Positions 54,590 to 63,868 of a stretch of 64,000 bases of DNA are shown in pieces; within the stretch, counting starts at the first letter, position 1; the number at the start of each line of letters is the position of its first letter. The stretch is from assembly GCF_002847345.1 (NCBI RefSeq), contig NZ_LXFV01000001.1, positions 551,580 through 615,579 on the forward strand. Reading direction: 5' to 3'. The notes under the pieces are model-generated. The model was not told where the DNA came from, did not search any database, and worked only from the letters and a program-made list of their open reading frames with translations. The stretch comes from Pectobacterium peruviense (GTDB taxonomy: Bacteria > Pseudomonadota > Gammaproteobacteria > Enterobacterales > Enterobacteriaceae). A program made the translations under genes and the position numbers.

Positions 54590-57181
54590 TTATTCATTCG
54601 CTTGCTGTTCCAGCGTATCCCGCAAATTATCGCCAAAGCGCAGACTGCGCCATAATTGGAAAATATTCTCCTGATGACGATAGTTAAGAGTAACCTGTCG
54701 CTTCGCACTGAGCTGCGGGTTTTTCCCCTGCACCCGCGATGTTAATGTCAGCTCACCTTGGTTATTCAGGTCAAGCGTGGCATAAGAGCGCCCGATTTCC
54801 AGATAGCGCAACCAACCAATCGCCGCACCGCCCGCCAAACTTTTACTCGCTAACTCATCTGCCAGTTGGTTATCCAGTCGCAACGTCAGGAAACCATCAT
54901 TGGTAATTCGTCCACCTGCAATCAGCATGGTCGGATGATTAAAATTCAGCGGAAGTGTGCCACTTACCCTCCCAGACAGCGCAAGCTGCTTTTGCTTCAA
55001 CACGGTGATCAGTTCGCTGAGATCGACACTTTTAACGGCAAGCAGTGCCGATTCCCGCTGCGGCCAACGCAGCGTCGACAGGCCGACATGCCCATTCAAT
55101 ACATCCATATCAGCCTGAGACATCACCAAAGGCCGTCGCTCACTGTACGGATAGAAGCCCTGTAGATCGACGCGAATATTACTCATCCGAAACAGGTTAT
55201 CCAACACGTCGATTCGCAGCGTGACGGGCTGCTTGACGCCCAGTTGCCAGCGCTGATCTTTCAGACGGTAAGGCAGCACAAAATTTACCCCGCTGACTTC
55301 GCCATCCTGTAACCACAGCCCGCCATTTTTCACGACCCAATGCCCACCCGCGCTGAATCCTTCTTTACGTGCAGCGGAAAATGCCGCCTGTGCGTAAAAC
55401 TGTCCGGCGCGGATGTTCATTTTCAACAATGGGGAAAGCAGAGGCTGAAACACCTTAAGCGGCTGTGTTGGCCACCATGCGCCACCGCGCAGCCGCTCAC
55501 CATCCCAGCGTCCGCGCAGCCTGACCGGCCCGATATTCTCAGCCTGTAGCTGCCCCTGTAGCTGAAAGTCATTCGGGCTGCGCCCCTGCATTTCCAGCGT
55601 TAACAGTGAAGGCGGTAAATAGCCACCGTTACTGAAGTGCGCTCGCTCGGAGGCCAGTTGCAGCGCCCCTTGAAAATGCTCGCCTGAACGGGCGCGTTGC
55701 CAGCGGATCGGCTCAGTAATCGTCAGGCGAGGCTGGTGAACCGTCACAATGCCATAGCCCAATTGGTCCAACCCACTCGACAGTTGACTCACTTCAATCA
55801 GCGTATCCTGCCAACGACCTCGACCGGCTACGTCCCACTGTCCTTTCAACGGCGGCAAGTGTCCACTGCCCCAGTAGCGCCATTGCCACTGTCCTTGATC
55901 CGGCCAGAAATCCTGCGCCTGCCCGTCAAGGTGCAGATTAAAGCGTCCCCAGTATTCTTCCCGCGCCTTCACAATCGCCTGTAGCCGCCCATTCACACCC
56001 GTCGCACTGACTCTGACGCCAGCCAGCGGCCAACGAGCTTCTTCAAGATAAACCTGTGGTGCGGGCGTTCCCCAGGCACGTAGCAGCGCGCCCGGTAAAA
56101 GAGAGAGTTCGGGATTGAGAATAGAACCCTGCAAAATCCCCGGTAGCGTCGCCGTCAGGGAGAGCGCCGGTAAGTTAGCCTGTCCGGTAAGCTGAAAGCG
56201 CAATTCACTGTTGAGCAAACCGATATTGCCCGGCCCCAGCACCAACACAGCGTTAGCCTTGCCGTTATGCCCTTGCGTCAGCATATTCAACCGCGCATTA
56301 ATCGTGGTGGCATCCAACCCTTGCCGCCAGTGCTGTAATGTCATCGCTAGTTGCCCAGAAAGTGGCTGCTCCGCATAAGGCCAGCGCCAGACGCCGTTAG
56401 TGACCTGAATAACGTCATCCGTCAGTTGCCACGGCAGCGAGATTAGCGGCGTCTCATCATTCGCGGCATTCAGCACCAGTTCGCCTTGCTGATTATGCCA
56501 ATCCAGCAGGAGCGAAAGCGGATCCGGCGTCTGCCCTGAATCCAACTTTCCGGTGAGCCTCCCTCGCACCGGTGCGGCATCCAGCATGTCGGACAACTCC
56601 ATCTCACCACTGACTTGCAGGCGCACAAACCCCGCAGGCGTGGTGAGCATGCTCTCGTGCAGAGTCAGACGTGTATCATTGAGTTCGGCCTTAAACGCCA
56701 ACTGATCGCCCTGATAATCGAGCGTTTGTTGCTGTTTGCCATCGCTACTGAATCTCACCTGCCCGGCATAATCCTGCCAGGGCTGTAGCGTAAATGTCTT
56801 TACCTGAATATCGGCGGCAGGCAGTCGCTGCTGCCACTGCGATAGCTGCGCCGCGGGTTCAGTGCCATTACCTGCTGGCACATGTTGCAGGCAGTCGCTG
56901 TTTAACGTCACAGCATCAATATCGGCATGCCACCGCCAGCTACGCCAACGCAACGTCATATTCCGTACGTCAAATAGCGTGCACTCCCCAGCCGTAATAC
57001 GGAACCCCGCGCTATATAGCCCACCGCCCTGCCAGCCGGGTGCCCCATTCACGGTCAAGGACAGCCCCGTCGGTAACCAGATGTCGGCAAGGCGCGGCAG
57101 CCACTGCGGCAGTGTTCGCCAGGAAAGAAACAGCAAGGCAACGGATAGAAAAACGATTGGAAGTGCCTGTTTTTTAATCAT
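54590..57181 (-). CDS. ydbH: YdbH, AsmA-like inner-membrane phospholipid transport protein
   Basis: The 863-residue protein (E. coli YdbH 879) has one N-terminal membrane anchor (KQALPIVFLSVALLFLSWRTLPQWL) followed by a long stretch of alternating strands that forms the bridge-like groove of the AsmA/TamB/YhdP/YdbH group. The C-terminal part holds NGHVGLSTLRWPQRESALLAVKSVDLSEL and GRVSGTLPLNFNH, matching the YdbH domain. With TamB and YhdP it moves phospholipids to the outer membrane, together with YnbE as the outer lipoprotein partner. ATG 57181 has only a weak ribosome site. Confidence 0.93.
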   Translation of the reverse strand: MIKKQALPIVFLSVALLFLSWRTLPQWLPRLADIWLPTGLSLTVNGAPGWQGGGLYSAGFRITAGECTLFDVRNMTLRWRSWRWHADIDAVTLNSDCLQHVPAGNGTEPAAQLSQWQQRLPAADIQVKTFTLQPWQDYAGQVRFSSDGKQQQTLDYQGDQLAFKAELNDTRLTLHESMLTTPAGFVRLQVSGEMELSDMLDAAPVRGRLTGKLDSGQTPDPLSLLLDWHNQQGELVLNAANDETPLISLPWQLTDDVIQVTNGVWRWPYAEQPLSGQLAMTLQHWRQGLDATTINARLNMLTQGHNGKANAVLVLGPGNIGLLNSELRFQLTGQANLPALSLTATLPGILQGSILNPELSLLPGALLRAWGTPAPQVYLEEARWPLAGVRVSATGVNGRLQAIVKAREEYWGRFNLHLDGQAQDFWPDQGQWQWRYWGSGHLPPLKGQWDVAGRGRWQDTLIEVSQLSSGLDQLGYGIVTVHQPRLTITEPIRWQRARSGEHFQGALQLASERAHFSNGGYLPPSLLTLEMQGRSPNDFQLQGQLQAENIGPVRLRGRWDGERLRGGAWWPTQPLKVFQPLLSPLLKMNIRAGQFYAQAAFSAARKEGFSAGGHWVVKNGGLWLQDGEVSGVNFVLPYRLKDQRWQLGVKQPVTLRIDVLDNLFRMSNIRVDLQGFYPYSERRPLVMSQADMDVLNGHVGLSTLRWPQRESALLAVKSVDLSELITVLKQKQLALSGRVSGTLPLNFNHPTMLIAGGRITNDGFLTLRLDNQLADELASKSLAGGAAIGWLRYLEIGRSYATLDLNNQGELTLTSRVQGKNPQLSAKRQVTLNYRHQENIFQLWRSLRFGDNLRDTLEQQANE

Positions 57182-57553
57182 TAGAAAATATTAAGCATCC
57201 CGTTTAATGTCCGTAAAAACCCGTACTGAATTTATCTGTTGATCATTCACTCAGAAACAGCTCTTTTTTTTAACAAACAACCCTATCCAACTCACATTTC
57301 CCCCTATTGTGCGTACAGACTTATAACCCCCTCGTGGTAAAATGTTTAATTGAGGTTATATTTTGTAATGAATCACGTTATCTCATCATGAACAAAGCGT
57401 TTCTGGACGGATATCAGGATTATCTCCTTTTGTCCGAATCGCCTTAAAAGAGCAATGAGCAACCTGAACCATTACCGCTATCCGCTGATTCATTGTCGTG
57501 GGTATGCCTCATGTTAAATCAGTAATCGGACACAGCATATCAAGGACTGCTTT
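57182..57553. other. Intergenic region ydbH to first chemoreceptor
   Basis: The 372 bases are AT-rich and without a gene. They should hold both divergent promoters. No clear operator was seen. Confidence 0.5.
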
Positions 57554-59107
57554 ATGCGTAATAACACCCCTGTCACCGACCATCAACTCCCTCTTTCTGA
57601 AAAAACCAGACTCATGTCGGTCACCACGCCAGAAAGTCATATTACCTACGCAAACAAAGATTTTATTGATGTCAGCGGCTATACCACTGATGAGCTGATG
57701 GGACAGCCCCATAATCTTATCCGACACCCGGATATGCCACCAGCCGCCTTCGCGGATATGTGGAAAACACTGCGTGCGGGCAATATCTGGACGGGGATTG
57801 TAAAAAATCGGTGCAAAAATGGCGATTATTACTGGGTGAAATCCAGCACCACGCCGTTGAGAAAAAGCGGTGAGATTACCGGTTATATGTCTGTGCGAAC
57901 CGCCGCGTCACCCGATGAAATCCGTCAGGCCGAGGCGCTCTATGCCAGTGCGAACGAAGGTAAACTGAAATACCGCACGTTCCATCACGGTCTGCTGATT
58001 TTTACTGGGCCGTTGCGCATCTTGAGTCTTTTTAAAACCATGCCACTACGCTGGCGCATCCGCAGCTATTTTCTGCTCTTTAGCCTGATTCCATTAATCG
58101 CCGCCTATTCTCTGTTGGCAGGAACGGTATTAGCTTCTGTGCTTTTTCCGCTGCTCATTGCCTGCTGTTTTGTCAGCGGAGAGCTTCTGGTGCACCATGT
58201 CGCACGCCCCATCGAACAAATCCTGGCTCAGGCCATGCGTTCCGCTGCCGGACAGGCAGATAATCTAACGCAGCTTAATCGCGTGGATGAGATTGGCATG
58301 TTAATGCGCGCGGTAAACCAGTCCGGTATGAATTTCCGCACTTTCGTGGACGATGTGAACACCAATCTGAGCGAGTTGAAAAACGCCTGTAACGAAATCG
58401 CGCAAGGCAACCATACGCTAGCACAGTGCTGCGAGGAGACCGAAGAAAGCCTGCAACAAACTGCCGCGTCGGTGGAACAGCTTACCGCAACAATAAAAAG
58501 TAATGCAGAAGCCTCGCTTCAAGCGTCTCTCTATACGCAGGATGTGAATCAGGCGGTGAACTCCGGCGAACAGGCCGTCAGCCAGGTCTCCGATACGATG
58601 GAGACGATCACCCGCTCCAGCGAGCGCATTACGGATATCGTCAGCGTCATGGATAATCTGGCGTTCCAGACCAACATTCTCGCCGTGAACGCCGCCGTCG
58701 AAGCCGCCCATGCCGGAGAACAAGGTAAGAGCTTTGCCGTGGTTGCCAGTGAAGTTCGCTCGTTGGCGCAACGCAGTGCCTCCTCCTCCAGCGATATTTC
58801 GACCATTATTGACGAAACGCTGAATAGCATCCGCACCGGCGAACAGCAAGTCTCACACACGCACAAATCTATGAGCAATATTCTGCTTCAGGTTCAGCAC
58901 GTCACTAATTTGATGAATGAGATCAGCCTCGCAACGCAGGAACAATCGTTAGGGCTGGAGCAAATTAATGAAGCGGTAAATCGCATTGATGAACTCACGC
59001 ATCAGAATACCGCATTGGCCAGTCAGTCACATTCCGCTACCGATCACCTGCAACAGCAGATATCGAGCATGGTGCAAGCTGCCTCGGTCTTCAGCCTTTC
59101 CCGCTAA
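57554..59107 (+). CDS. Aer-like PAS-domain methyl-accepting chemotaxis protein (copy 1)
   Basis: The 517-residue chemoreceptor has a cytoplasmic N-terminal PAS domain (about 20-125) with HITYANKDFIDVSGYTTDELMGQPHNLIRHPDMPPAAFADMW, as in the FAD-binding aerotaxis receptor Aer, then a hydrophobic pair (about 170-215), a HAMP-like region and a signalling domain with the hairpin DNLAFQTNILAVNAAVEAAHAGEQGKSFAVVASEVRSLAQRS. There is no periplasmic domain. It probably senses oxygen or redox state. The C-terminus (VFSLSR) lacks the CheR-binding pentapeptide. AAGGA precedes the ATG. It is closely related to the next chemoreceptor, also 517 residues. Confidence 0.93.
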   Translation: MRNNTPVTDHQLPLSEKTRLMSVTTPESHITYANKDFIDVSGYTTDELMGQPHNLIRHPDMPPAAFADMWKTLRAGNIWTGIVKNRCKNGDYYWVKSSTTPLRKSGEITGYMSVRTAASPDEIRQAEALYASANEGKLKYRTFHHGLLIFTGPLRILSLFKTMPLRWRIRSYFLLFSLIPLIAAYSLLAGTVLASVLFPLLIACCFVSGELLVHHVARPIEQILAQAMRSAAGQADNLTQLNRVDEIGMLMRAVNQSGMNFRTFVDDVNTNLSELKNACNEIAQGNHTLAQCCEETEESLQQTAASVEQLTATIKSNAEASLQASLYTQDVNQAVNSGEQAVSQVSDTMETITRSSERITDIVSVMDNLAFQTNILAVNAAVEAAHAGEQGKSFAVVASEVRSLAQRSASSSSDISTIIDETLNSIRTGEQQVSHTHKSMSNILLQVQHVTNLMNEISLATQEQSLGLEQINEAVNRIDELTHQNTALASQSHSATDHLQQQISSMVQAASVFSLSR

Positions 59108-59423
59108 TCTCATCTTTACGGGTGCTCATATCAGGGTACCCGTCTCTTTCTCTTCATATCATTTCCCGCGGCTCTTCAACATGTGTTCCCCACCGTGCAA
59201 ATTCGCAAAGGCATAATATACTTAGCAAATGAATGCTTTTGGTCATCAGCATGTGTGTTTGCAGCAAGTCTGGTCGGACAACTACTTTCCGAAAGAAAAA
59301 ATAACGGAAGAAACTAATGAGAATATATAAATCCCTGAGCTAATTATTTCTCAGAAATTGCCGTTAATTAAATAGCATTAATCGCTTTTCAGTTAGCTAA
59401 TGGATTTAAAAAATATCACGTTT

Positions 59424-59565
59424 ATACCCTGAATAATTCGAGTTGCAGGACAAAACGCTATCGTTTTTGGCAATGTAAAGCGTCAGTCCGTTAGGTCAAA
59501 GCTCACCACGGGCCGAGTACTTAAAGACGTCAACGCACAGGCAACTTGAAGAATGACGGGTTTAT
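59424..59565. repeat. Variant ERIC element with a different centre
   Basis: The ends are ERIC (ATACCCTGAATAATTCGAG and AACTTGAAGAATGACGGGTT) and CAACGCACAGGCAACTTG is kept, but the usual core is replaced by another sequence. That includes CACGGGCCGAGTACTT, also found in the composite copy at 62265-62534. It lies just before the second chemoreceptor gene. Confidence 0.8.
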
Positions 59566-59592
59566 GCTTGCTTATACTAAAAGGATCAATAA

Positions 59593-61146
59593 ATGCGTAA
59601 GAATTTTCCTGTCAGCGATATTCAGTATTTATTAGATGAAAAAGCCAAGCTAATGTCGGTTACGACCACCGATAGTCATATCACGTATGCAAATGACGAT
59701 TTTATTGATGCCAGTGGTTACGACTTTGAGGAAATCCTCCACCAACCTCACAATATTGTACGTCACCCAGATATGCCTCCGCAGGCGTTTGCCGACATGT
59801 GGGCAACGCTGAAGGCAGGTAAAATCTGGACGGCAGTCGTCAAGAACCGCCGCAAGAGTGGCGATTACTATTGGGTGAAGGCCAGTACGACACCGCTGAT
59901 GAAGGAAGGGAAAATAACAGGATATATGTCGGTGCGAACGCGTGTTTCTCAGGAAGAGATTCGGCAAGCAGAAGCGCTTTATCATCAAATGAATGAGAGT
60001 AAATTAAAAAACCGCCGACTCTTTCAGGGACTCTTGATTTATAAAGGGCCGCTAAAATTCCTTAGCTTATTTAACGTCATTCCCGTACGTTGGCGGATAA
60101 GAAGCTACGTTTTCTTTTTTATGCTATTCGCGCTTCTTTTCTTACTGGCTACCCTTCCTCTCACTACACCGCTATTAATTTTTGTTTTAGTGCTGCTCAC
60201 TGGCGCGATAATAACGAGCGAATTATTAGTTCAACACCTAGCAAAACCACTGGAAAAGATTCTACGCCAAGCCATTAATTCTGCATCTGGCCAGGCGGAT
60301 AACTCATTTCAACTTAATCGAGTGGATGAAGTGGGCATGTTATTACGCGCCGTTAATCAATCCGGCATGAATTTCCGCACGTTTGTCGATGATGTCAACG
60401 GCAAACTAGCCGAGCTACGCCACGCCTGCGGCGAGATTGCTTCCGGGAATTACACGCTCAGCCAACGCTGTGAAGATACCGCGCAAAGTTTGCAATCTAC
60501 CGCGTCATCAATGGAAGAGTTAACGGCAACGATTCAAAGTAATGCGTCTGCTACACAGTTGGCGACACGCTGTGCGAATGATGCCAATCAGGCCGCCGAC
60601 GCTGGCGAGCAAGCGGTCAGCCAGGTAACAGAGACGATGGCGACAATGACTCGTTCCAGCAAAGAGATCACCGACATCATCAGCGTACTGGATAATCTGG
60701 CGTTCCAGACCAATATTCTGGCGCTTAATGCGGCAGTAGAAGCGGCTCACGCAGGGGAACAAGGAAAGAGTTTCGCCGTGGTTGCGGGGGAAGTCCGTAT
60801 TCTTGCACAGCGTAGCGCAGCAGCCGCAAAAGACATCGCGGAGATTATCGACACCACGATTGCGAATATTCATACCAGCGACAAATTGGTCAACCATACC
60901 AGCCAGTCGATGCAAAATATTTTAACTCAGGTGCAGCAGGTTACGCAGCTTGTGAACCAGATCAGCCTGGCGACACAAGAGCAATCGCAAGGCCTAGGGC
61001 AGATTAATTCCGCAGTGAACAACATTGATGAATTGACGCGCCAGAATACCATTTTAGCGACACACTCCAGTTCTGCTATCAACAGTCTGGAACAGCAAAT
61101 TGCTACCATGTCCGAAGCCGTATCGGTCTTCAGCACTCCTCGCTAA
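59593..61146 (+). CDS. Aer-like PAS-domain methyl-accepting chemotaxis protein (copy 2)
   Basis: This 517-residue paralogue of the preceding chemoreceptor has the same layout: PAS (HITYANDDFIDASGYDFEEILHQPHNIVRHPDMPPQAFADMW), two membrane segments, HAMP-like region and a signalling hairpin (DNLAFQTNILALNAAVEAAHAGEQGKSFAVVAGEVRILAQRS). It reads more AT-rich in the membrane part than copy 1. The two probably arose by tandem duplication and have diverged in the PAS and membrane parts. It likewise ends VFSTPR without a pentapeptide. AAGGA lies upstream of the ATG. Confidence 0.93.
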   Translation: MRKNFPVSDIQYLLDEKAKLMSVTTTDSHITYANDDFIDASGYDFEEILHQPHNIVRHPDMPPQAFADMWATLKAGKIWTAVVKNRRKSGDYYWVKASTTPLMKEGKITGYMSVRTRVSQEEIRQAEALYHQMNESKLKNRRLFQGLLIYKGPLKFLSLFNVIPVRWRIRSYVFFFMLFALLFLLATLPLTTPLLIFVLVLLTGAIITSELLVQHLAKPLEKILRQAINSASGQADNSFQLNRVDEVGMLLRAVNQSGMNFRTFVDDVNGKLAELRHACGEIASGNYTLSQRCEDTAQSLQSTASSMEELTATIQSNASATQLATRCANDANQAADAGEQAVSQVTETMATMTRSSKEITDIISVLDNLAFQTNILALNAAVEAAHAGEQGKSFAVVAGEVRILAQRSAAAAKDIAEIIDTTIANIHTSDKLVNHTSQSMQNILTQVQQVTQLVNQISLATQEQSQGLGQINSAVNNIDELTRQNTILATHSSSAINSLEQQIATMSEAVSVFSTPR

Positions 61147-61265
61147 ATCCGTTCTTACACAGTTATCACCTCTTATTTTCAAACCGTTACTGTCAGTAAG
61201 GTAACGGTTTGTCACCGCCCACTTTTCTGATAGCTTAATCTGAGGATTTTTCGGAGAAACTATCA

Positions 61266-62258
61266 ATGAAACTGGCAATTTACAGCACTAAGCAGTATGA
61301 CCGTAAATATCTGGAACAAGTCAATCAGCAGTTTGGCTATGAACTAGAGTTTTTTGATTTCATGCTGACCTCGCGCACCGCGAAAACAGCGGCGGGCAGC
61401 CAGGCCGTCTGCATCTTCGTGAACGATGACGGCAGCCGTGACGTGTTGACCGAACTGGCAGAGTTGGGCATTAAAACGCTGGCGCTCCGCTGCGCAGGTT
61501 TCAACAATGTCGATTTGGAAGCCGCTCAGGAGCTGGGCATCAACGTGGTACGCGTCCCCGCGTATTCCCCTGAGGCTGTGGCTGAGCACGCCGTCGGCTT
61601 AATGCTGACGCTTAACCGCCGCATTCATCGCGCCTACCAACGTACCCGTGACGCGAACTTCTCTCTGGAAGGGCTAATTGGATTCAATATGCACAACCGG
61701 ACGGCAGGCATTATCGGCACCGGTAAAATCGGCGTAGCCACCATGCGTATCCTGAAAGGTTTTGGCATGCGTCTGCTGGCCTTCGATCCCTATCCGAATC
61801 CGCAGGCGTTAGAATTAGGGGCGGAATATGTCGATCTCAAAACGCTGTACGCCAACGCTGACGTTATTTCTCTGCACTGTCCACTGACGCCAGAGAATCA
61901 TCACCTGCTGAATCAGGCGGCCTTTGCACAAATGAAGAATGGCGTCATGATTGTCAATACCAGCCGTGGCGGACTGATCGATTCGCAAGCCGCAATCGAT
62001 GCATTGAAGCAGCAGAAAATTGGCGCGCTGGGTATGGACGTTTATGAAAACGAGCGCGATCTCTTCTTCGCGGATAAATCTAACGATGTAATCCAGGACG
62101 ATATTTTCCGCCGCCTATCGGCATGCCACAACGTCCTGTTTACCGGACATCAGGCTTTCCTGACCGAAGAAGCGCTGATCAGCATTTCCCAAACCACGCT
62201 ACAGAACCTAAAAGACATCAGCCAGAATACACCCTGCGCAAATTTGGTTACTCCTTGA
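61266..62258 (+). CDS. ldhA: D-lactate dehydrogenase (fermentative)
   Basis: The 330-residue protein matches E. coli LdhA throughout: KLAIYSTKQYDRKYLEQVN, the Rossmann motif GTGKIGVATMRIL, NTSRGGLIDS with the catalytic arginine, and the catalytic His295 in FTGHQAFLTEEAL. It makes D-lactate from pyruvate with NADH during fermentation. CGGAG precedes the ATG. Unlike E. coli, hslJ is not next to it. Confidence 0.96.
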   Translation: MKLAIYSTKQYDRKYLEQVNQQFGYELEFFDFMLTSRTAKTAAGSQAVCIFVNDDGSRDVLTELAELGIKTLALRCAGFNNVDLEAAQELGINVVRVPAYSPEAVAEHAVGLMLTLNRRIHRAYQRTRDANFSLEGLIGFNMHNRTAGIIGTGKIGVATMRILKGFGMRLLAFDPYPNPQALELGAEYVDLKTLYANADVISLHCPLTPENHHLLNQAAFAQMKNGVMIVNTSRGGLIDSQAAIDALKQQKIGALGMDVYENERDLFFADKSNDVIQDDIFRRLSACHNVLFTGHQAFLTEEALISISQTTLQNLKDISQNTPCANLVTP

Positions 62259-62264
62259 CCTTCT

Positions 62265-62534
62265 ATACCCTAAATAATTCGAGTTTCAGGCAGGCGGCAA
62301 GCGAGGGACAAATTCGTCGGGAACGAATTTGACCAGCCAACGGCTGGCCTCCGGTGAGAGACAGGATGTCTCTCATTTCATCCCGATGAGCTTACTCAGG
62401 TAAGTGATTCGGGTGACAAATTTGCCGGGAGCAAATTTGAACGCTGCTTGCAGCGGCCCTTTAGGGCGAGGCCCACGACGGGCCGAGTATTTGAACGCAG
62501 CCAACGCACATGTAACTTGAAGTATGACGGGTAT
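62265..62534. repeat. Composite ERIC element with two insertions (about 270 bp)
   Basis: It begins ATACCCTAAATAATTCGAG and ends AACTTGAAGTATGACGGGTAT like the 125-bp copies, and includes GAGCTTACTCAGGTAAGTGA. Two extra blocks interrupt it: one of about 75 bases before the core (with GACAAATTCGTCGGGAACGA and small hairpins) and one of about 75 bases after it (with GACGGGCCGAGTATTTGAAC). The second block shares its end with the variant at 59424-59565. Confidence 0.85.
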
Positions 62535-62562
62535 ATTGCGGCAGTGCAGACTGCCGCAACAT

Positions 62563-62853
62563 TCACCCCGCAGGACAACTTCCATTCATCAGCGATTGTT
62601 CGCTACAGCGCTTACCATTGGCTAACTGGCAGGCTCCCATGCTCGCGCCATCAAGCTGCCGAGAGATCGCCATCGTCCCGCCAATCAATGTACAGCTGAC
62701 GTCAACCGGAGAACTGCTTTTCAGCAACACGGCGGTACTCTTATCATCATTTAGCGTAGCGTCTTGTTGGGCAGCCGCAGTATTTTCACTATGATTACTG
62801 CATCCCGCCAGCAAGAGCGCAGCAGCAGCACATAGCCATGGCAACAATTTCAT
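62563..62853 (-). CDS. ydbJ: DUF333 lipoprotein (YdbJ-like)
   Basis: The 96-residue protein has a lipoprotein signal (LPWLCAAAALLLAGCSN) and a C-terminal DUF333 part with DGASMGACQLANGKRCSEQSLMNGSCP, as in E. coli YdbJ/YoaF. A frame starting at 62934 is longer, but ATG 62853 places the lipobox correctly and has GAGG upstream. Function unknown. In E. coli it lies near hslJ and ldhA; here ldhA is convergent with it. Confidence 0.85.
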   Translation of the reverse strand: MKLLPWLCAAAALLLAGCSNHSENTAAAQQDATLNDDKSTAVLLKSSSPVDVSCTLIGGTMAISRQLDGASMGACQLANGKRCSEQSLMNGSCPAG

Positions 62854-63423
62854 GTTTTGGCCTCGTATCGGATGGACCATAGATTCTGACGCCACATTGG
62901 GCACCAAAATCTGACGAATAGACTTTTCAGACAAAGACTATATCCACCACACCCCACATCGGCAACACATCATGAAGTAAAAGCGGCGTCAATCGCCTAA
63001 AATCCGCATCACAGAAAGACGACAACGTCGCCACTTGTCGTTTGGAAAGGTGCTCTGGACTCCGAGTTTTTTCGCAATCGGCACTCTTCCATGTACCGCT
63101 TTTTAACGAAAATAATAACAGACAATATATCGCCAGTTTTCTATTGAAAGAATCAATATGGCGCAATTAATTTCAAATTGAATCATTTAATTTTAAACGA
63201 TTAAATTACGGAGGATTTATTTTCTTTCTTCATCAAATACAACATTCACCTTGACAACCTTTATTTACTTTATTGCTATTTTTTCCTTTTATTTATATAA
63301 GTAAGGCAACAAATTCAATTGATAAACAAAAATGAATACCATAATCTTATTTTACTGCTCTCCGAAAGACTAATAGAGCATCACAGCAATTAAATTATCA
63401 ATCAAATTCAATGAGGTGAAATA
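62854..63423. other. AT-rich intergenic region between ydbJ and the stefin-like gene
   Basis: The 570 bases hold no gene I can support; a 79-codon minus-strand frame at 62927-63166 has no family match or ribosome site. The right half is very AT-rich, consistent with a strong or horizontally acquired promoter region for the small gene that follows. Confidence 0.5.
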
Positions 63424-63696
63424 ATGTCAGAACAACTTCTTGGTGGATGGACTGCTTTCCATGATTTGAATGATGCAGATAAAGCGCTTTTTAAATCCAC
63501 CGTGCATTTACTGGGCGTGGCCTACACACCTTTGTTTGTCGCAACACAGGTGGTATCCGGCACGAACTACTCCTTTCTGACGAAAGGCACGGTAGCGTCT
63601 CCAGAAGCACCGCTGAAAATTGTCAAAATCCATATATACAAACCGCTAAGCGGCGATGCGCACATTACTAGAATTGAAGAAGTTCTGCCGCAATAA
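63424..63696 (+). CDS. Stefin (cystatin)-like small protein
   Basis: The 90-residue protein has no signal peptide. It shows the order of features of stefins, intracellular cystatins that block papain-type cysteine proteases: an N-terminal glycine (LLGGWT), a helix, the first hairpin QVVSGTNYSFL (the QxVxG motif), and a second strand pair with IHIYKPLSGDAHITR that resembles the stefin second loop region. GAGGTG precedes the ATG. Function as a protease inhibitor is inferred from the motif; I do not know the bacterial subfamily. Confidence 0.65.
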   Translation: MSEQLLGGWTAFHDLNDADKALFKSTVHLLGVAYTPLFVATQVVSGTNYSFLTKGTVASPEAPLKIVKIHIYKPLSGDAHITRIEEVLPQ

Positions 63697-63721
63697 ATAG
63701 TTCATGGAATAAATTTCGCTA

Positions 63722-63748
63722 CGGCTAGTTTATTTACCCTACTAGCCG
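63722..63748 (+). terminator. Hairpin after the stefin-like gene
   Basis: CGGCTAGT/ACTAGCCG, an 8-bp perfect stem with an 11-base loop. No long T-run. Confidence 0.55.
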
Positions 63749-63868
63749 CAGCACCGTTTTACGGGATATTTTCGACTTACCAGAATCGCCTCCTTTCTTA
63801 CCTTAATGCCCACCCAATGACGTTCCTCTTGATGTGAAAAATCAAGAAAACAAGTGACTGACCTTCAA

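Noticed and set aside
62927..63166. A 79-codon minus-strand frame upstream of ydbJ
   Set aside because: No ribosome site or motif; it lies in AT-rich spacer where open frames arise easily.
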